Under the pieces are notes generated by a model, which saw only the letters and a program-made list of their open reading frames with translations, searched no databases and was not told the origin of the DNA. From an uncultured Lactobacillus sp. (GTDB lineage Bacteria > Bacillota > Bacilli > Lactobacillales > Lactobacillaceae), in the NCBI GenBank assembly GCA_937874695.1, contig CALNAJ010000007.1, forward strand, positions 1-35,796: DNA of 35,796 nt, written 5' to 3'. Below, piece by piece: positions 25,287 to 32,556 of the stretch. How positions within the stretch are numbered: the first letter of the stretch is position 1; each line of letters begins with the position of its first letter. The position numbers and the translations under genes were made by a program.

Positions 25287-25326
25287 GAAAAAAGAGAGCG
25301 CAAAGTTTTCAATGACTCTGGTAGCC

Positions 25327-25584
25327 CTATTTGTAATGATTTCTGCAGGCCACAATAATCAAATGATCATTTTTAACCGTATAGACTAAGCGATCCTTAC
25401 TGTTGATTCTCCGTGACCAGCCATCGTGATATTTCAAACGTTCTGGCTTTCCTAGACCAGATTCTAAACCATCTCGTTGAATTGATCGAATAAGATTATT
25501 GATACGTTTCAACGTCTTGTGGTCTTCAGCCTGCCACGAAATATACTCACTCCAGGCTTCATCTAAGAATTCAACTGATGTCAT
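25327..25584 (-). CDS. yoeB: Txe/YoeB family toxin
   Basis: 85-residue ribosome-dependent mRNA endonuclease toxin. It begins MTSVEFLDEAWSEYISWQ, has GKPERLKY, WSRRI and LVYTV blocks, and ends CRNHYK with the His-Tyr pair of YoeB. Start taken at 25584, nine bases after GAGG; an earlier ATG (25599) overlaps the antitoxin stop. Translation is coupled to the antitoxin gene just upstream. The combination of a YoeB toxin with a RelB/DinJ-type rather than a Phd/YefM antitoxin is noteworthy. Confidence 0.88.
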   Translation of the reverse strand: MTSVEFLDEAWSEYISWQAEDHKTLKRINNLIRSIQRDGLESGLGKPERLKYHDGWSRRINSKDRLVYTVKNDHLIIVACRNHYK

Positions 25585-25588
25585 TCTC

Positions 25589-25864
25589 CTAGTCCTCATC
25601 CGTTAAAAGCTGATGATCCTGAATATCCTGATCATGATCTACTTTTTGGAAGCGTCGACTAAGCTCTGCCTGATTGGCCTCACTATAGAATGGATCTTTC
25701 ACATCAAAGGGCAAACCACCCTCAGCGATACTCTTCTTAATAAAGATATTAATTGCGGTCGATAGGTTAAGACCCAAGCCTTCAAATATCTCTGCGGCTC
25801 GCTTCTTATCTGCTTGACTGGTCTTAACAGAAATTGAAACTTTCTTTTTACCTGTATCTAGCAT
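25589..25864 (-). CDS. RelB/DinJ family antitoxin
   Basis: 91-residue antitoxin. The N-terminal ribbon-helix-helix (KKVSISVKTSQADKKRAAEI then LGLNLSTAINIFIKKS) binds DNA, and the acidic C-terminal half would wrap the YoeB toxin. Start at the ATG 25864, six bases after GAGGTG; the longer frame has no site. A 13-base palindrome upstream is a likely autoregulatory operator. Confidence 0.88.
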   Translation of the reverse strand: MLDTGKKKVSISVKTSQADKKRAAEIFEGLGLNLSTAINIFIKKSIAEGGLPFDVKDPFYSEANQAELSRRFQKVDHDQDIQDHQLLTDED

Positions 25865-25898
25865 GATTCTCACCTCAAGGATATAGTAACACGAAGTA

Positions 25899-25911
25899 CA
25901 TACACTGTATG
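25899..25911 (-). promoter_or_regulatory. Candidate antitoxin operator
   Basis: Perfect inverted repeat CATACAGTGTATG (minus strand) 35 bases upstream of the antitoxin start, near possible promoter boxes. Position and symmetry fit autoregulation by RelB-type antitoxins. Confidence 0.5.
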
Positions 25912-25978
25912 CTAATATGCTTTCATATTTACGCATAAGTTATTTAATTGCGAAAAAAATTTAAAGTAACTACGCGAA

Positions 25979-26048
25979 CCCAGTCCTTAACCACCTTGGT
26001 AGCAGCGGCGATAAAGTCGCGGTAACGAATATTATTGAAGTGGACTGA
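25979..26048. pseudogene. Fused duplicate fragments of the pyrG and marR 3' ends
   Basis: 25979-26022 matches the end of pyrG (26831-26874) at 39 of 44 bases and on the minus strand encodes RDFIAAATKVVKD, against RDFIAAASKEVKD in pyrG; the stop codon has become Trp. It joins directly, at a shared CGG, to 26020-26048, which matches the end of marR (25118-25146) at about 27 of 29 bases and encodes VTNIIEVD then a stop. The fragments point at each other as in the parental convergent pair, but in swapped order, as expected at the junction of a tandem duplication. Confidence 0.8.
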
Positions 26049-26065
26049 TCGGCGAGTAAGATCAG

Positions 26066-26093
26066 TTGACGTGTACGACGTATGGTGTACACT
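26066..26093 (+). promoter_or_regulatory. Promoter of the second toxin-antitoxin pair
   Basis: TTGACG, a 16-base spacer and TACACT. The spacer region holds TGTAC...GTACA and the palindrome GTGTACAC, a possible site for the antitoxin. Confidence 0.55.
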
Positions 26094-26112
26094 TTGTTTT
26101 GGAGGTGGTTCT

Positions 26113-26388
26113 ATGCAAACTAAAGAGACGGATCGTATCAACGCTAGAGTTCAGCATGATGTTAAGGTTCGTGCACAAATTGAGCTTGAAAAAAACGGAC
26201 TCACAATTTCAGAGTATTTACGGATTGTTTTAACTTCAGTCGCTAACAACGGTCTTCCTGAACACTTTGCACAACCTAAACAGGAAGTTATCGATTCAGT
26301 TATGGAAATGACTGACGCTATGGCCAATAATAAATCATTATCTGGTGGCACCTCCAAAGAAGAGTTTGAACGGTCATTGCGTGAATGA
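26113..26388 (+). CDS. dinJ: RelB/DinJ family antitoxin (second module)
   Basis: 91-residue antitoxin. The ribbon-helix-helix part reads RINARVQHDVKVRAQIELE then NGLTISEYLRIVL, as in DinJ. The C-terminal half is charged and should bind the toxin. The ATG at 26113 follows GGAGG by seven bases; the longer frame runs into the duplicated marR tail. Its stop overlaps the toxin start by four bases (ATGA), coupling translation. Confidence 0.87.
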   Translation: MQTKETDRINARVQHDVKVRAQIELEKNGLTISEYLRIVLTSVANNGLPEHFAQPKQEVIDSVMEMTDAMANNKSLSGGTSKEEFERSLRE

Positions 26389-26759
26389 GTCACACGCTTA
26401 ATGAGACTTCGCAGTTCAAACATCAATTGAGACGCGTCAGGAAGAGTCCCCGTTGGCGTCCTATTTTTGAGGGGCACGTTCCCTTCGATGGTGATGACAG
26501 ATCTCCTTGGGATTATGTCACTGATTGTCTACTGACCGGGAGCGAGATCCCTGCTTATTTCTATGTTCATCCTCTACATTTTCCAAAATCATTAGAGAAG
26601 CAAATCAAACGTCGACTGCAAACAAGCGAACACGTCACAATTCAAGTCCTCGAGCTACACTTCGATGGCCACAACGGAAATCATTTACTAGTTTTTTACG
26701 ACAGTACAGATGTGACGACACTGTTAGCCATCGGCACCCATAGCGATCTATTTTCGTAA
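26385..26759 (+). CDS. YafQ/RelE-like toxin, extended form
   Basis: 124-residue predicted mRNA endonuclease toxin. It starts with an F.HQLRRVRKSPRW helix, has IPAYFYVHPLHF (like the HPL segment of YafQ) and ends LLAIGTHSDLFS, the typical YafQ/RelE C-terminus with its His. It is about 30 residues longer than E. coli YafQ because of extra segments near 30-50 and 65-85. Pairing and ATGA overlap with the DinJ-type antitoxin support the toxin role; activity is inferred. Confidence 0.78.
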   Translation: MSHTLNETSQFKHQLRRVRKSPRWRPIFEGHVPFDGDDRSPWDYVTDCLLTGSEIPAYFYVHPLHFPKSLEKQIKRRLQTSEHVTIQVLELHFDGHNGNHLLVFYDSTDVTTLLAIGTHSDLFS

Positions 26760-26806
26760 AAAAGCGCCACATCTTCCAGAAATATGGATGATGTGGCGTT
26801 TTATTT
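26760..26806. terminator. Bidirectional terminator between toxin gene and pyrG
   Basis: CGCCACATCTTCC pairs with GGATGATGTGGCG (26765-26798) with one mismatch. T-runs follow on both strands (TTTTATTT on plus, CTTTTTT on minus), so it serves the convergent toxin and pyrG genes. Confidence 0.85.
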
Positions 26807-26831
26807 AGTGATATTTAAACTGATTTCTTAC

Positions 26832-28439
26832 CTAGTCCTTAACTTCCTTGCTAGCAGCGGCAATAAAGTCGCGGAACAAGCCTTCAGGACGGTTTGGCCG
26901 TGAGAGGAATTCTGGGTGGTATTGGGAAGCCACGAAGAACTTCTTTTCTGGCAATTCAATGACTTCGACCAGGTGATCGTCAGGAGACGTCCCGGAGAAG
27001 ACCAAACCCTTGGCTTTCATTTCGGCCCGGTATTGGTTGTTGAATTCGTAACGGTGACGGTGACGTTCTTGAACCATTGCTTGGTTGTCGTAAGCCGCAG
27101 CGGCCTTGCTTCCTGGTAACAGCTTGCAAGGGTACAGGCCCAACCGTTGGGTCCCACCCATTTCGTGGACGTCGGTCTGATCGGCCATCAGGTCAATAAT
27201 CTTGTGGCTGGTCTCGGAGTCCATTTCAGTGGAGTTGGCATCCTTGTAGCCAAGCACGTCGCGCGCAAATTCGATGCTGGCCACTTGCATCCCCAGACAA
27301 ATTCCGAGAAATGGCACGTCTTGTTCACGGGCGTACTTGATGGCGGTAATCATACCTTCAATCCCCCGGTCACCGAAACCACCGGGAACGATAATCCCAT
27401 CGGCGGCGCCTAACATCTCAGCAACGTTGTCGTCGGTAATCTTTTCGGCATCGATCATGTCCAGATCAATCTGCGCATCGACGGGATAGCCAGCGTGTTG
27501 TAAGGCTTCAGCTACGGAAATGTAGGCATCATGTAAGCCCACGTACTTGCCGACCAGGGCAATCTTGATGGTCCGCTTTAAGTTTTGCATGTGATCGACC
27601 ATCTGGGCCCACTTCGTCATGTCGGACTTCGGTGCGTCGACCTTGAAGTGATCCAAGACGATTTGGTCTAAGCCTTGCTTTTGTAAAAGTAATGGAATGG
27701 AGTAAATGGTTGGAACGTCCATGGATTCAATGACCGCGGAAGGTTGCACGTCACAGAACAACGCAATCTTTTGCCGCATGTCATCGGTAATATGGTTTTC
27801 AGTCCGGACAACCAGAATGTTGGGTTGAATCCCAATACTCCGGAGTTCCCGTACGGAATGTTGCGTTGGCTTCGTCTTCATTTCGTGAGCCGCGTGCAGC
27901 GTTGGAACTAACGTCGTGTGAATGTAAACGACATTTTCGTCGCCCACTTCGGACTTCATTTGCCGAATGGCTTCCAGGAAGGGTTGGGATTCGATATCCC
28001 CAACGGTCCCACCAATTTCAGTGATGACGAAATCAGCACCCAACGTCTTGCCGGCGCGCATGATTTTTTCTTTGATCATGCCGGTGATGTGAGGGATCAC
28101 TTGCACAGTTGCTCCCAGATAATCGCCACGCCGTTCTTTTTCCAAAACTTCTGAATAAATCTTACCAGTCGTCACGTTTGAGTACTTGTTCAGATTGTTA
28201 TCGATGAAACGTTCGTAATGACCTAAGTCCAAATCCGTTTCGGTCCCATCGTCGGTCACGAAGACTTCCCCATGTTGATAAGGGTTCATCGTGCCGGGAT
28301 CCACGTTAATGTACGGATCGAATTTCTGAATGGTTACGTTTAACCCACGGTTCTTCAACAGCCGTCCTAGGGAAGCAGCAACGATCCCCTTACCTAGTGA
28401 TGAAACCACGCCGCCAGTCACAAAAATATATTTGGTCAT
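26832..28439 (-). CDS. pyrG: CTP synthase
   Basis: 535-residue enzyme that aminates UTP to CTP with glutamine and ATP. The synthase domain begins MTKYIFVTGGVVSSLGKGI. The class I glutamine amidotransferase domain has the nucleophile Cys in LGICLGMQ and the His-Glu pair in HPEF. Normal length. The ATG at 28439 follows AAGGAG by eight bases; the longer frame runs through the attenuator. It is preceded by a CTP-sensing attenuator and convergent with the second toxin gene. Confidence 0.97.
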   Translation of the reverse strand: MTKYIFVTGGVVSSLGKGIVAASLGRLLKNRGLNVTIQKFDPYINVDPGTMNPYQHGEVFVTDDGTETDLDLGHYERFIDNNLNKYSNVTTGKIYSEVLEKERRGDYLGATVQVIPHITGMIKEKIMRAGKTLGADFVITEIGGTVGDIESQPFLEAIRQMKSEVGDENVVYIHTTLVPTLHAAHEMKTKPTQHSVRELRSIGIQPNILVVRTENHITDDMRQKIALFCDVQPSAVIESMDVPTIYSIPLLLQKQGLDQIVLDHFKVDAPKSDMTKWAQMVDHMQNLKRTIKIALVGKYVGLHDAYISVAEALQHAGYPVDAQIDLDMIDAEKITDDNVAEMLGAADGIIVPGGFGDRGIEGMITAIKYAREQDVPFLGICLGMQVASIEFARDVLGYKDANSTEMDSETSHKIIDLMADQTDVHEMGGTQRLGLYPCKLLPGSKAAAAYDNQAMVQERHRHRYEFNNQYRAEMKAKGLVFSGTSPDDHLVEVIELPEKKFFVASQYHPEFLSRPNRPEGLFRDFIAAASKEVKD

Positions 28440-28480
28440 GTGCAAACTCCTTGTAAGATTATTTAGGGTTTTAAAACTAT

Positions 28481-28513
28481 AAAAAAGCTCCCTATTCATT
28501 CGGAATAGGGAGC
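28481..28513 (-). terminator. pyrG leader attenuator terminator
   Basis: The minus strand has GCTCCCTATTC/GAATAGGGAGC (28487-28513) followed by six T, between the transcription start and the pyrG start codon. When CTP is low, extra G residues added at the 5' end can pair with its CUCCC and prevent it forming. Confidence 0.9.
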
Positions 28514-28553
28514 ACTTCACCGTCCAGTTGTCCTTGCTACAAGTAGCAGGGAG

Positions 28554-28592
28554 CCCAAAAAATATAGTACCTGTTTTTTGACTGGAGGTCAA
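28554..28592 (-). promoter_or_regulatory. pyrG promoter with reiterative-transcription start GGGC
   Basis: The minus strand has TTGACC (28587-28592), a 17-base spacer, TACTAT (28564-28569), seven bases, then the start GGGC at 28556. This matches the mechanism established in Bacillus subtilis, where a pause at the first C under CTP shortage lets polymerase slip and add G residues. Confidence 0.88.
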
Positions 28593-28607
28593 GCAAACAG
28601 AAAAAAT

Positions 28608-29264
28608 TTATTTCTGTTCTTCGTCATCATCATCGTCATCGTCGGCTTCGTCGTCATCGGCGGAAAAGTCGAGATTGTCAGTATCGTCATCATCTGGCGC
28701 TTCCATTTGAGAAAGCTGATCTTCGATACCATCAGGGATGTCTTCTGTATCGTCTTCTTCGTCATCGTCATCGATGCCCAAGCCGGTCTGTAACTTACCC
28801 AGATCTGGCCCTGACCCAGTGGCGCTATCATCATCGTCGTCATCAGTGGCGTAGGTGGTGGTATCGTCGTCTTCTGGATCGTCGTCATCGTAATCGATCA
28901 CATCATCGTCATCGGTCGTGTCAGCCAAGAAGGCGTTAACCTTCTTACGCTTCTTACGCTTAGGTTGATCTTCATCTTCCTCGGCGTGAACCGTTGCTTC
29001 ATCGATGGATTCAAACGGATACCAAGTTCGCAGTCCCCAAAGGTTATCACCCAGAGAAATGAAACTACCATCGACATTTAAATCCGTATAGAATTGGGAC
29101 AGCCGGTCACGAACTTCCGCGTCGCTGTCACCCAAATATGCTTGGACGGCGTTTGCCAAGTCGGCAAAAGCCATCACATCGCCATGTTGTGACAAAATGG
29201 CGTGAGCAACTTCGATCATTGATAATTCCTTTTTATTCTGGCCCTCAAAGACTTTTAATTCCAA
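28608..29264 (-). CDS. rpoE: DNA-directed RNA polymerase delta subunit
   Basis: 218-residue small polymerase subunit of Firmicutes that loosens nucleic acid binding and speeds recycling. The folded N-terminal domain (about 1-90) begins MELKVFEGQNKKELSMIEVAHAIL in pieces LKVFEGQ and ELSMIEVA. A basic patch (KRKKRKK) and then a long, disordered Asp/Glu tail follow. The start is the TTG at 29264 after AAAGGA (ten bases); the frame extends further upstream but only into the ribosome site. It lies 44 bases downstream of the DUF1934 gene, probably co-transcribed. Confidence 0.93.
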   Translation of the reverse strand: MELKVFEGQNKKELSMIEVAHAILSQHGDVMAFADLANAVQAYLGDSDAEVRDRLSQFYTDLNVDGSFISLGDNLWGLRTWYPFESIDEATVHAEEDEDQPKRKKRKKVNAFLADTTDDDDVIDYDDDDPEDDDTTTYATDDDDDDSATGSGPDLGKLQTGLGIDDDDEEDDTEDIPDGIEDQLSQMEAPDDDDTDNLDFSADDDEADDDDDDDEEQK

Positions 29265-29308
29265 ACTGGTGCACGTCCTTTCCACAGTCTACGAAATATG
29301 ATACTCGC

Positions 29309-29749
29309 TTATGCCGTAAATTGCAATCTAATCTTGTAGTTCCCGACTAATTCTTCCCCGGCATAGAGGAGATAGTCGATCTTCACATTTCCACTAAATG
29401 GCTTTTCCTTGAAGCTGGTCTCCAGATACGGCGTGACCGTCTCAATCGGCATCACGCCATAAGGGGTGTTGTACCGGGCTGTCACGCGCTTGCCACTAAT
29501 GAAATGCAGGCGCAGTTCCGCCTCGGAATTCCGCGTCAGGTGAACTTCACCCTCTGGCGTAAATTTCATCGTCACCGGCGTCTGTTCCCCGGTATCATTG
29601 TTGGGTTCCAGGTACCGCAAGTACATGTTGGCTCCCATCTGGACCAGCTGACCATCAACGTCTAACTGGTAGTCGGAAACGTCATCGTTTTGCTTGATAT
29701 GGGTCTCCAAGTGAATCATTACGGGCACCCCCGCTGATAGTTGATCCAT
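29309..29749 (-). CDS. ywiB: DUF1934 family protein (YwiB-like)
   Basis: 146-residue, beta-rich protein without signal peptide, of the calycin-like DUF1934 family often found next to rpoE or argS in Firmicutes. Its function is not established. Visible blocks are IHLETHIKQ, MYLRYLEP and a C-terminal LLYAGEELVGNYKIRLQF in two strands. The ATG at 29749 follows AAGGAAG by seven bases. Confidence 0.85.
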   Translation of the reverse strand: MDQLSAGVPVMIHLETHIKQNDDVSDYQLDVDGQLVQMGANMYLRYLEPNNDTGEQTPVTMKFTPEGEVHLTRNSEAELRLHFISGKRVTARYNTPYGVMPIETVTPYLETSFKEKPFSGNVKIDYLLYAGEELVGNYKIRLQFTA

Positions 29750-29781
29750 CTGCACACTTCCTTTCCGCGAATTGTCTGGGT

Positions 29782-29787
29782 TAATTA
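29782..29787 (-). promoter_or_regulatory. -10 box of the ywiB-rpoE unit
   Basis: Perfect TATAAT on the minus strand 33 bases upstream of the start codon; the -35 is poor. Its position means the structured copy B element is not part of this transcript. Confidence 0.5.
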
Positions 29788-29867
29788 TAGTTCATTTCCC
29801 TTGGAAAGCCTACTTATTATGCTCTTTTAACGAACTTCTGAATCAGAAATTCCTCCGCCTGCGTCGG

Positions 29868-29977
29868 GCAGGGGTTTTGCTGCTGTGGGGATCGAGAAAA
29901 CCCAATCGCCCGGTCTAACACCGTTGTCATGACTGGTACCCATCCCTGATAACCGTGGATCACAGCTTTTCCCCTGC
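29868..29977. repeat. Structured intergenic element, copy B
   Basis: A 110-base stretch closed by nested stems GCAGGGG/CCCCTGC (29868-29874, 29971-29977) and GCTGTG/CACAGC (29882-29887, 29961-29966). Inside, 29890-29950 is homologous to the minus strand of 21986-22050, including AATC-CCCGG-CTAACACCG and CATCCCTG words. It sits between two divergent promoters, so it belongs to neither flanking gene's leader. Confidence 0.6.
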
Positions 29978-30003
29978 AGTATTAGGCAAAATTGGTCCAG
30001 ACC

Positions 30004-30032
30004 ATGACGTGGCCCCAGTTTTCTAGTATAAT
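30004..30032 (+). promoter_or_regulatory. Promoter of the lipL gene
   Basis: ATGACG, a 17-base spacer and perfect TATAAT, about 38 bases before the start codon. Confidence 0.6.
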
Positions 30033-30070
30033 GAGAGCATTGAAACGATTTCACGAAAGCAGGTGGCGTG

Positions 30071-30904
30071 ATGGGACCCTTCGATTTACCCGGCGACAGC
30101 ATTCAGACCGTGACCACGGCAATTCCGGCCGACCAGAAAAATCTGGCCTTTGGTTACACCAATGCTCTGCTGGACCTGGTACCGACGCTTAAACAGCCCA
30201 TATTGCACTTCTGGACCATGCAGCCCACGGTTATCATGGGACTGAAGGATAAACGGCTTCCCGAGCTGACAGCGGCTATCAGGGCCGTTCAGCGGTATGG
30301 CTATGATTACGTTCTCCGAAATTCCGGCGGTCTGGCCGTGGTCGCCGATGGTGGCGTCCTGAATGTCTCACTCTTCTCCCCGCTGACCACACCAATCCCC
30401 AGTATTGAAGCGGCTTACGCTCAGATGACCAGCCTCGTAGATACTGCTTGGCCAGAGCTGGCACTACAACACTATGAAATCACGCGGTCTTACTGCCCCG
30501 GCGACTATGACCTAAGCGTTGACGGCCTGAAGATTGCCGGAATTGCGCAGCGTCGAAGCACTAACGCCTTGGTCACCATGCTCTATCTCAGTGTGACCGG
30601 TGATCAGCCCATGCGTGGCGACCTGATTCGCAGCTTCTATCGGGCGGGTCTGGGTGACCATACCAACGACTGGGATTTTCCCGACGTCGATCCTAGCGTG
30701 ATGACCACCACGGCTGCCTTACGCAATCAGCCATTGACCGTGGACGACGCCCAGGAACGCTTCCTCATCGCTTGTTCGACGGCTGGCTTGCGTGTCGGTC
30801 GTGCCAAGCTAGCGGCGATGATGGCCGAACCGCAATTTACGACCATCCTGGAGCGAGAGACCGCCCAGATGGCGCGTCGTCAACCACGGTTAACCCCTAT
30901 GTAA
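30071..30904 (+). CDS. lipL: Octanoyl/lipoyl transferase, LipL-like (BPL/LplA family)
   Basis: 277-residue protein of the biotin/lipoate protein ligase fold. It has the RNSGGLAVV substrate motif (family RRxGGG.V), SYCPGDYDLSV with the Cys that acts as nucleophile in LipL amidotransferases, and GLKIAGIAQRR. This set fits LipL, which moves octanoyl groups from GcvH to E2 subunits, better than the ATP-using ligase LplA, but the substrate cannot be proven here. The ATG at 30071 or the GTG just before it follows AGGTGG. Confidence 0.8.
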   Translation: MGPFDLPGDSIQTVTTAIPADQKNLAFGYTNALLDLVPTLKQPILHFWTMQPTVIMGLKDKRLPELTAAIRAVQRYGYDYVLRNSGGLAVVADGGVLNVSLFSPLTTPIPSIEAAYAQMTSLVDTAWPELALQHYEITRSYCPGDYDLSVDGLKIAGIAQRRSTNALVTMLYLSVTGDQPMRGDLIRSFYRAGLGDHTNDWDFPDVDPSVMTTTAALRNQPLTVDDAQERFLIACSTAGLRVGRAKLAAMMAEPQFTTILERETAQMARRQPRLTPM

Positions 30905-31022
30905 GTCTTGTTTAAACAGAGTCGTTTCGTTCTGATTTCATTCCTTGAACTGGTACACTAGGCCCAGTAAGAATGACAGCGACGCTATAAAAATAAATTT
31001 TAAATTGTCAGGAGGAATCACT

Positions 31023-32390
31023 GTGAGCTACGCAACCGCGCGACTGCCCCGTGAGAAAGTTTTCCGGGACCCCGTGCATAATTACATTTACGTGCAACAT
31101 CAAGTTATTTTAGACCTGATCAATTCCCGAGAATTTCAACGACTCCGCCGCATCAAACAGTTGGGAACGGCCTCGCTGATCTTCCACGGTGCAGAACATT
31201 CGCGCTTCACCCACTCATTAGGCGTCTACGAAGTCACGCGCCAAATCTGTGATAATTTCCAACGCAACTACCCGACGAAGACACCGGATGATGGCGGCTG
31301 GGATGACAATGAACGGCTAACTGCGCTGTGTGCAGCTTTACTTCACGATATCGGTCACGGCCCATATTCACACACATTTGAGCACATTTTCCACACAGAT
31401 CATGAGGCGATTACTGCCGAGATTCTGACTTCGCCCAAGACCGAAGTCAACCAAATCCTACGGCGGGTCAGTCCAACCTTCCCGCAAGAAGTGGCCAGTG
31501 TCATTCAAAAGACCTATCCAAATCCACAAGTGGTCCAGATGATTTCTAGTCAAATTGATGCCGATCGGATGGACTACCTGTTGCGGGACGCCTACTTCAC
31601 TGGAACCGAATACGGAACCTTTGACTTAACGCGAATTCTACGGGTCATGCGGCCATACAAAGACGGCATTGCGTTTGCCATGAACGGTATGCACGCCGTT
31701 GAAGACTATATCGTGAGCCGCTTCCAGATGTACCAACAAGTCTACTTCCACCCGGTTTCCCGATCGATGGAAGTCGTTCTGGATCATCTGCTCGGTCGCG
31801 CCAACGAATTGTACCAGGCGGGTGAGAGCGATGAAAGCTTCATCCCTCACCTGTTGTTGCCATTCTTCAACCATGAGTTCGACCTAGAAGATTACCTCAA
31901 CCTGGACGACGGTGTGTTGACGACCTACTTCACACACTGGCGGCAGTCACCAGATAAAATTTTAGCCGATCTGGCGCACCGCTTCTTGGATCGGAAACCG
32001 CTGAAGAGTGCCATTTTCGATGAACATACCCAGCAACAGCTACCGCACCTGCGCGATATGATTCGCTCGGTTGGCTTCAACACTGAGTATTACACGGCTA
32101 CCGACAACAGCTACGACCTACCCTATGACGATGCTTACGACCCTAAAGTTACGCACCCGTTGACGCAGATTGAACTACAGGAACCGGATGGCAGTCTGCG
32201 TGAGCTCTCAACAGTATCCGACTTGGTCAACGCTATTCGCGGGAAATTCACCGGGGATCAACGATTCTTCTTTCCAAAAGAAATGTTGAATCCGGGCAAC
32301 GATGCGCCTGAAATCTTCCAACCGATCTTTGATGAGTTCGGTGGATACATCCAAAATGATCAACTCATTGACCAGAATAAATCTGACTAA
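31023..32390 (+). CDS. HD-domain phosphohydrolase (YwfO-like)
   Basis: 455-residue metal-dependent phosphohydrolase of the dGTPase-like HD superfamily. The metal ligands appear as the His in HSRFTHSLGV, the His-Asp in ALLHDIGHGPYSH and the Asp in QIDADRMDYL. The start is the GTG at 31023, five bases after AGGAGGAAT; the first conserved block EKVFRDPVHNYI follows about 13 residues later. A weak extended -10 (TGGTACACT, 30951-30959) may be its promoter. Substrate unknown; relatives cleave nucleotides. Confidence 0.9.
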   Translation: MSYATARLPREKVFRDPVHNYIYVQHQVILDLINSREFQRLRRIKQLGTASLIFHGAEHSRFTHSLGVYEVTRQICDNFQRNYPTKTPDDGGWDDNERLTALCAALLHDIGHGPYSHTFEHIFHTDHEAITAEILTSPKTEVNQILRRVSPTFPQEVASVIQKTYPNPQVVQMISSQIDADRMDYLLRDAYFTGTEYGTFDLTRILRVMRPYKDGIAFAMNGMHAVEDYIVSRFQMYQQVYFHPVSRSMEVVLDHLLGRANELYQAGESDESFIPHLLLPFFNHEFDLEDYLNLDDGVLTTYFTHWRQSPDKILADLAHRFLDRKPLKSAIFDEHTQQQLPHLRDMIRSVGFNTEYYTATDNSYDLPYDDAYDPKVTHPLTQIELQEPDGSLRELSTVSDLVNAIRGKFTGDQRFFFPKEMLNPGNDAPEIFQPIFDEFGGYIQNDQLIDQNKSD

Positions 32391-32411
32391 ATCATTATCA
32401 CCGTCGGATGA

Positions 32412-32537
32412 AGAGTGACCATGGGAAACGCTAACGACCGCATCAAACCGGCTGCCGACGTGGCCACTTGGATCAATACCGATGATGACGTGGCGGCGGC
32501 CATTTATAAATACGCATTGAACCCAGACTTAGCATAA
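32412..32537 (+). pseudogene. C-terminal remnant of a Cof-type HAD phosphatase
   Basis: About 40 codons reading VTMGNANDRIKPAADVA...VAAAIYKYALNPDLA before a stop, which aligns with the C-terminus of the intact gene directly downstream (VAMGNAIDEVKDAAQAV...VAAAIRKYALK). The frame is closed by TGA just upstream and no ribosome site is present. It is the tail of a lost tandem paralogue. Confidence 0.8.
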
Positions 32538-32556
32538 AAGGAGAATTGCGAACAAC

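Noticed and set aside
28640..28900. GAT/GAC repeats in rpoE as a microsatellite
   Set aside because: They encode the normal acidic tail of the delta subunit and are irregular.
29868..29977. Copy B element as a riboswitch for lipL or ywiB
   Set aside because: The likely promoters of both genes (TATAAT at 30027-30032 on plus, 29782-29787 on minus) lie between the element and the gene, so it would not be in either mRNA.
29827..30102. 91-codon minus-strand frame over copy B
   Set aside because: It crosses the lipL start region and promoter and lacks a ribosome site.
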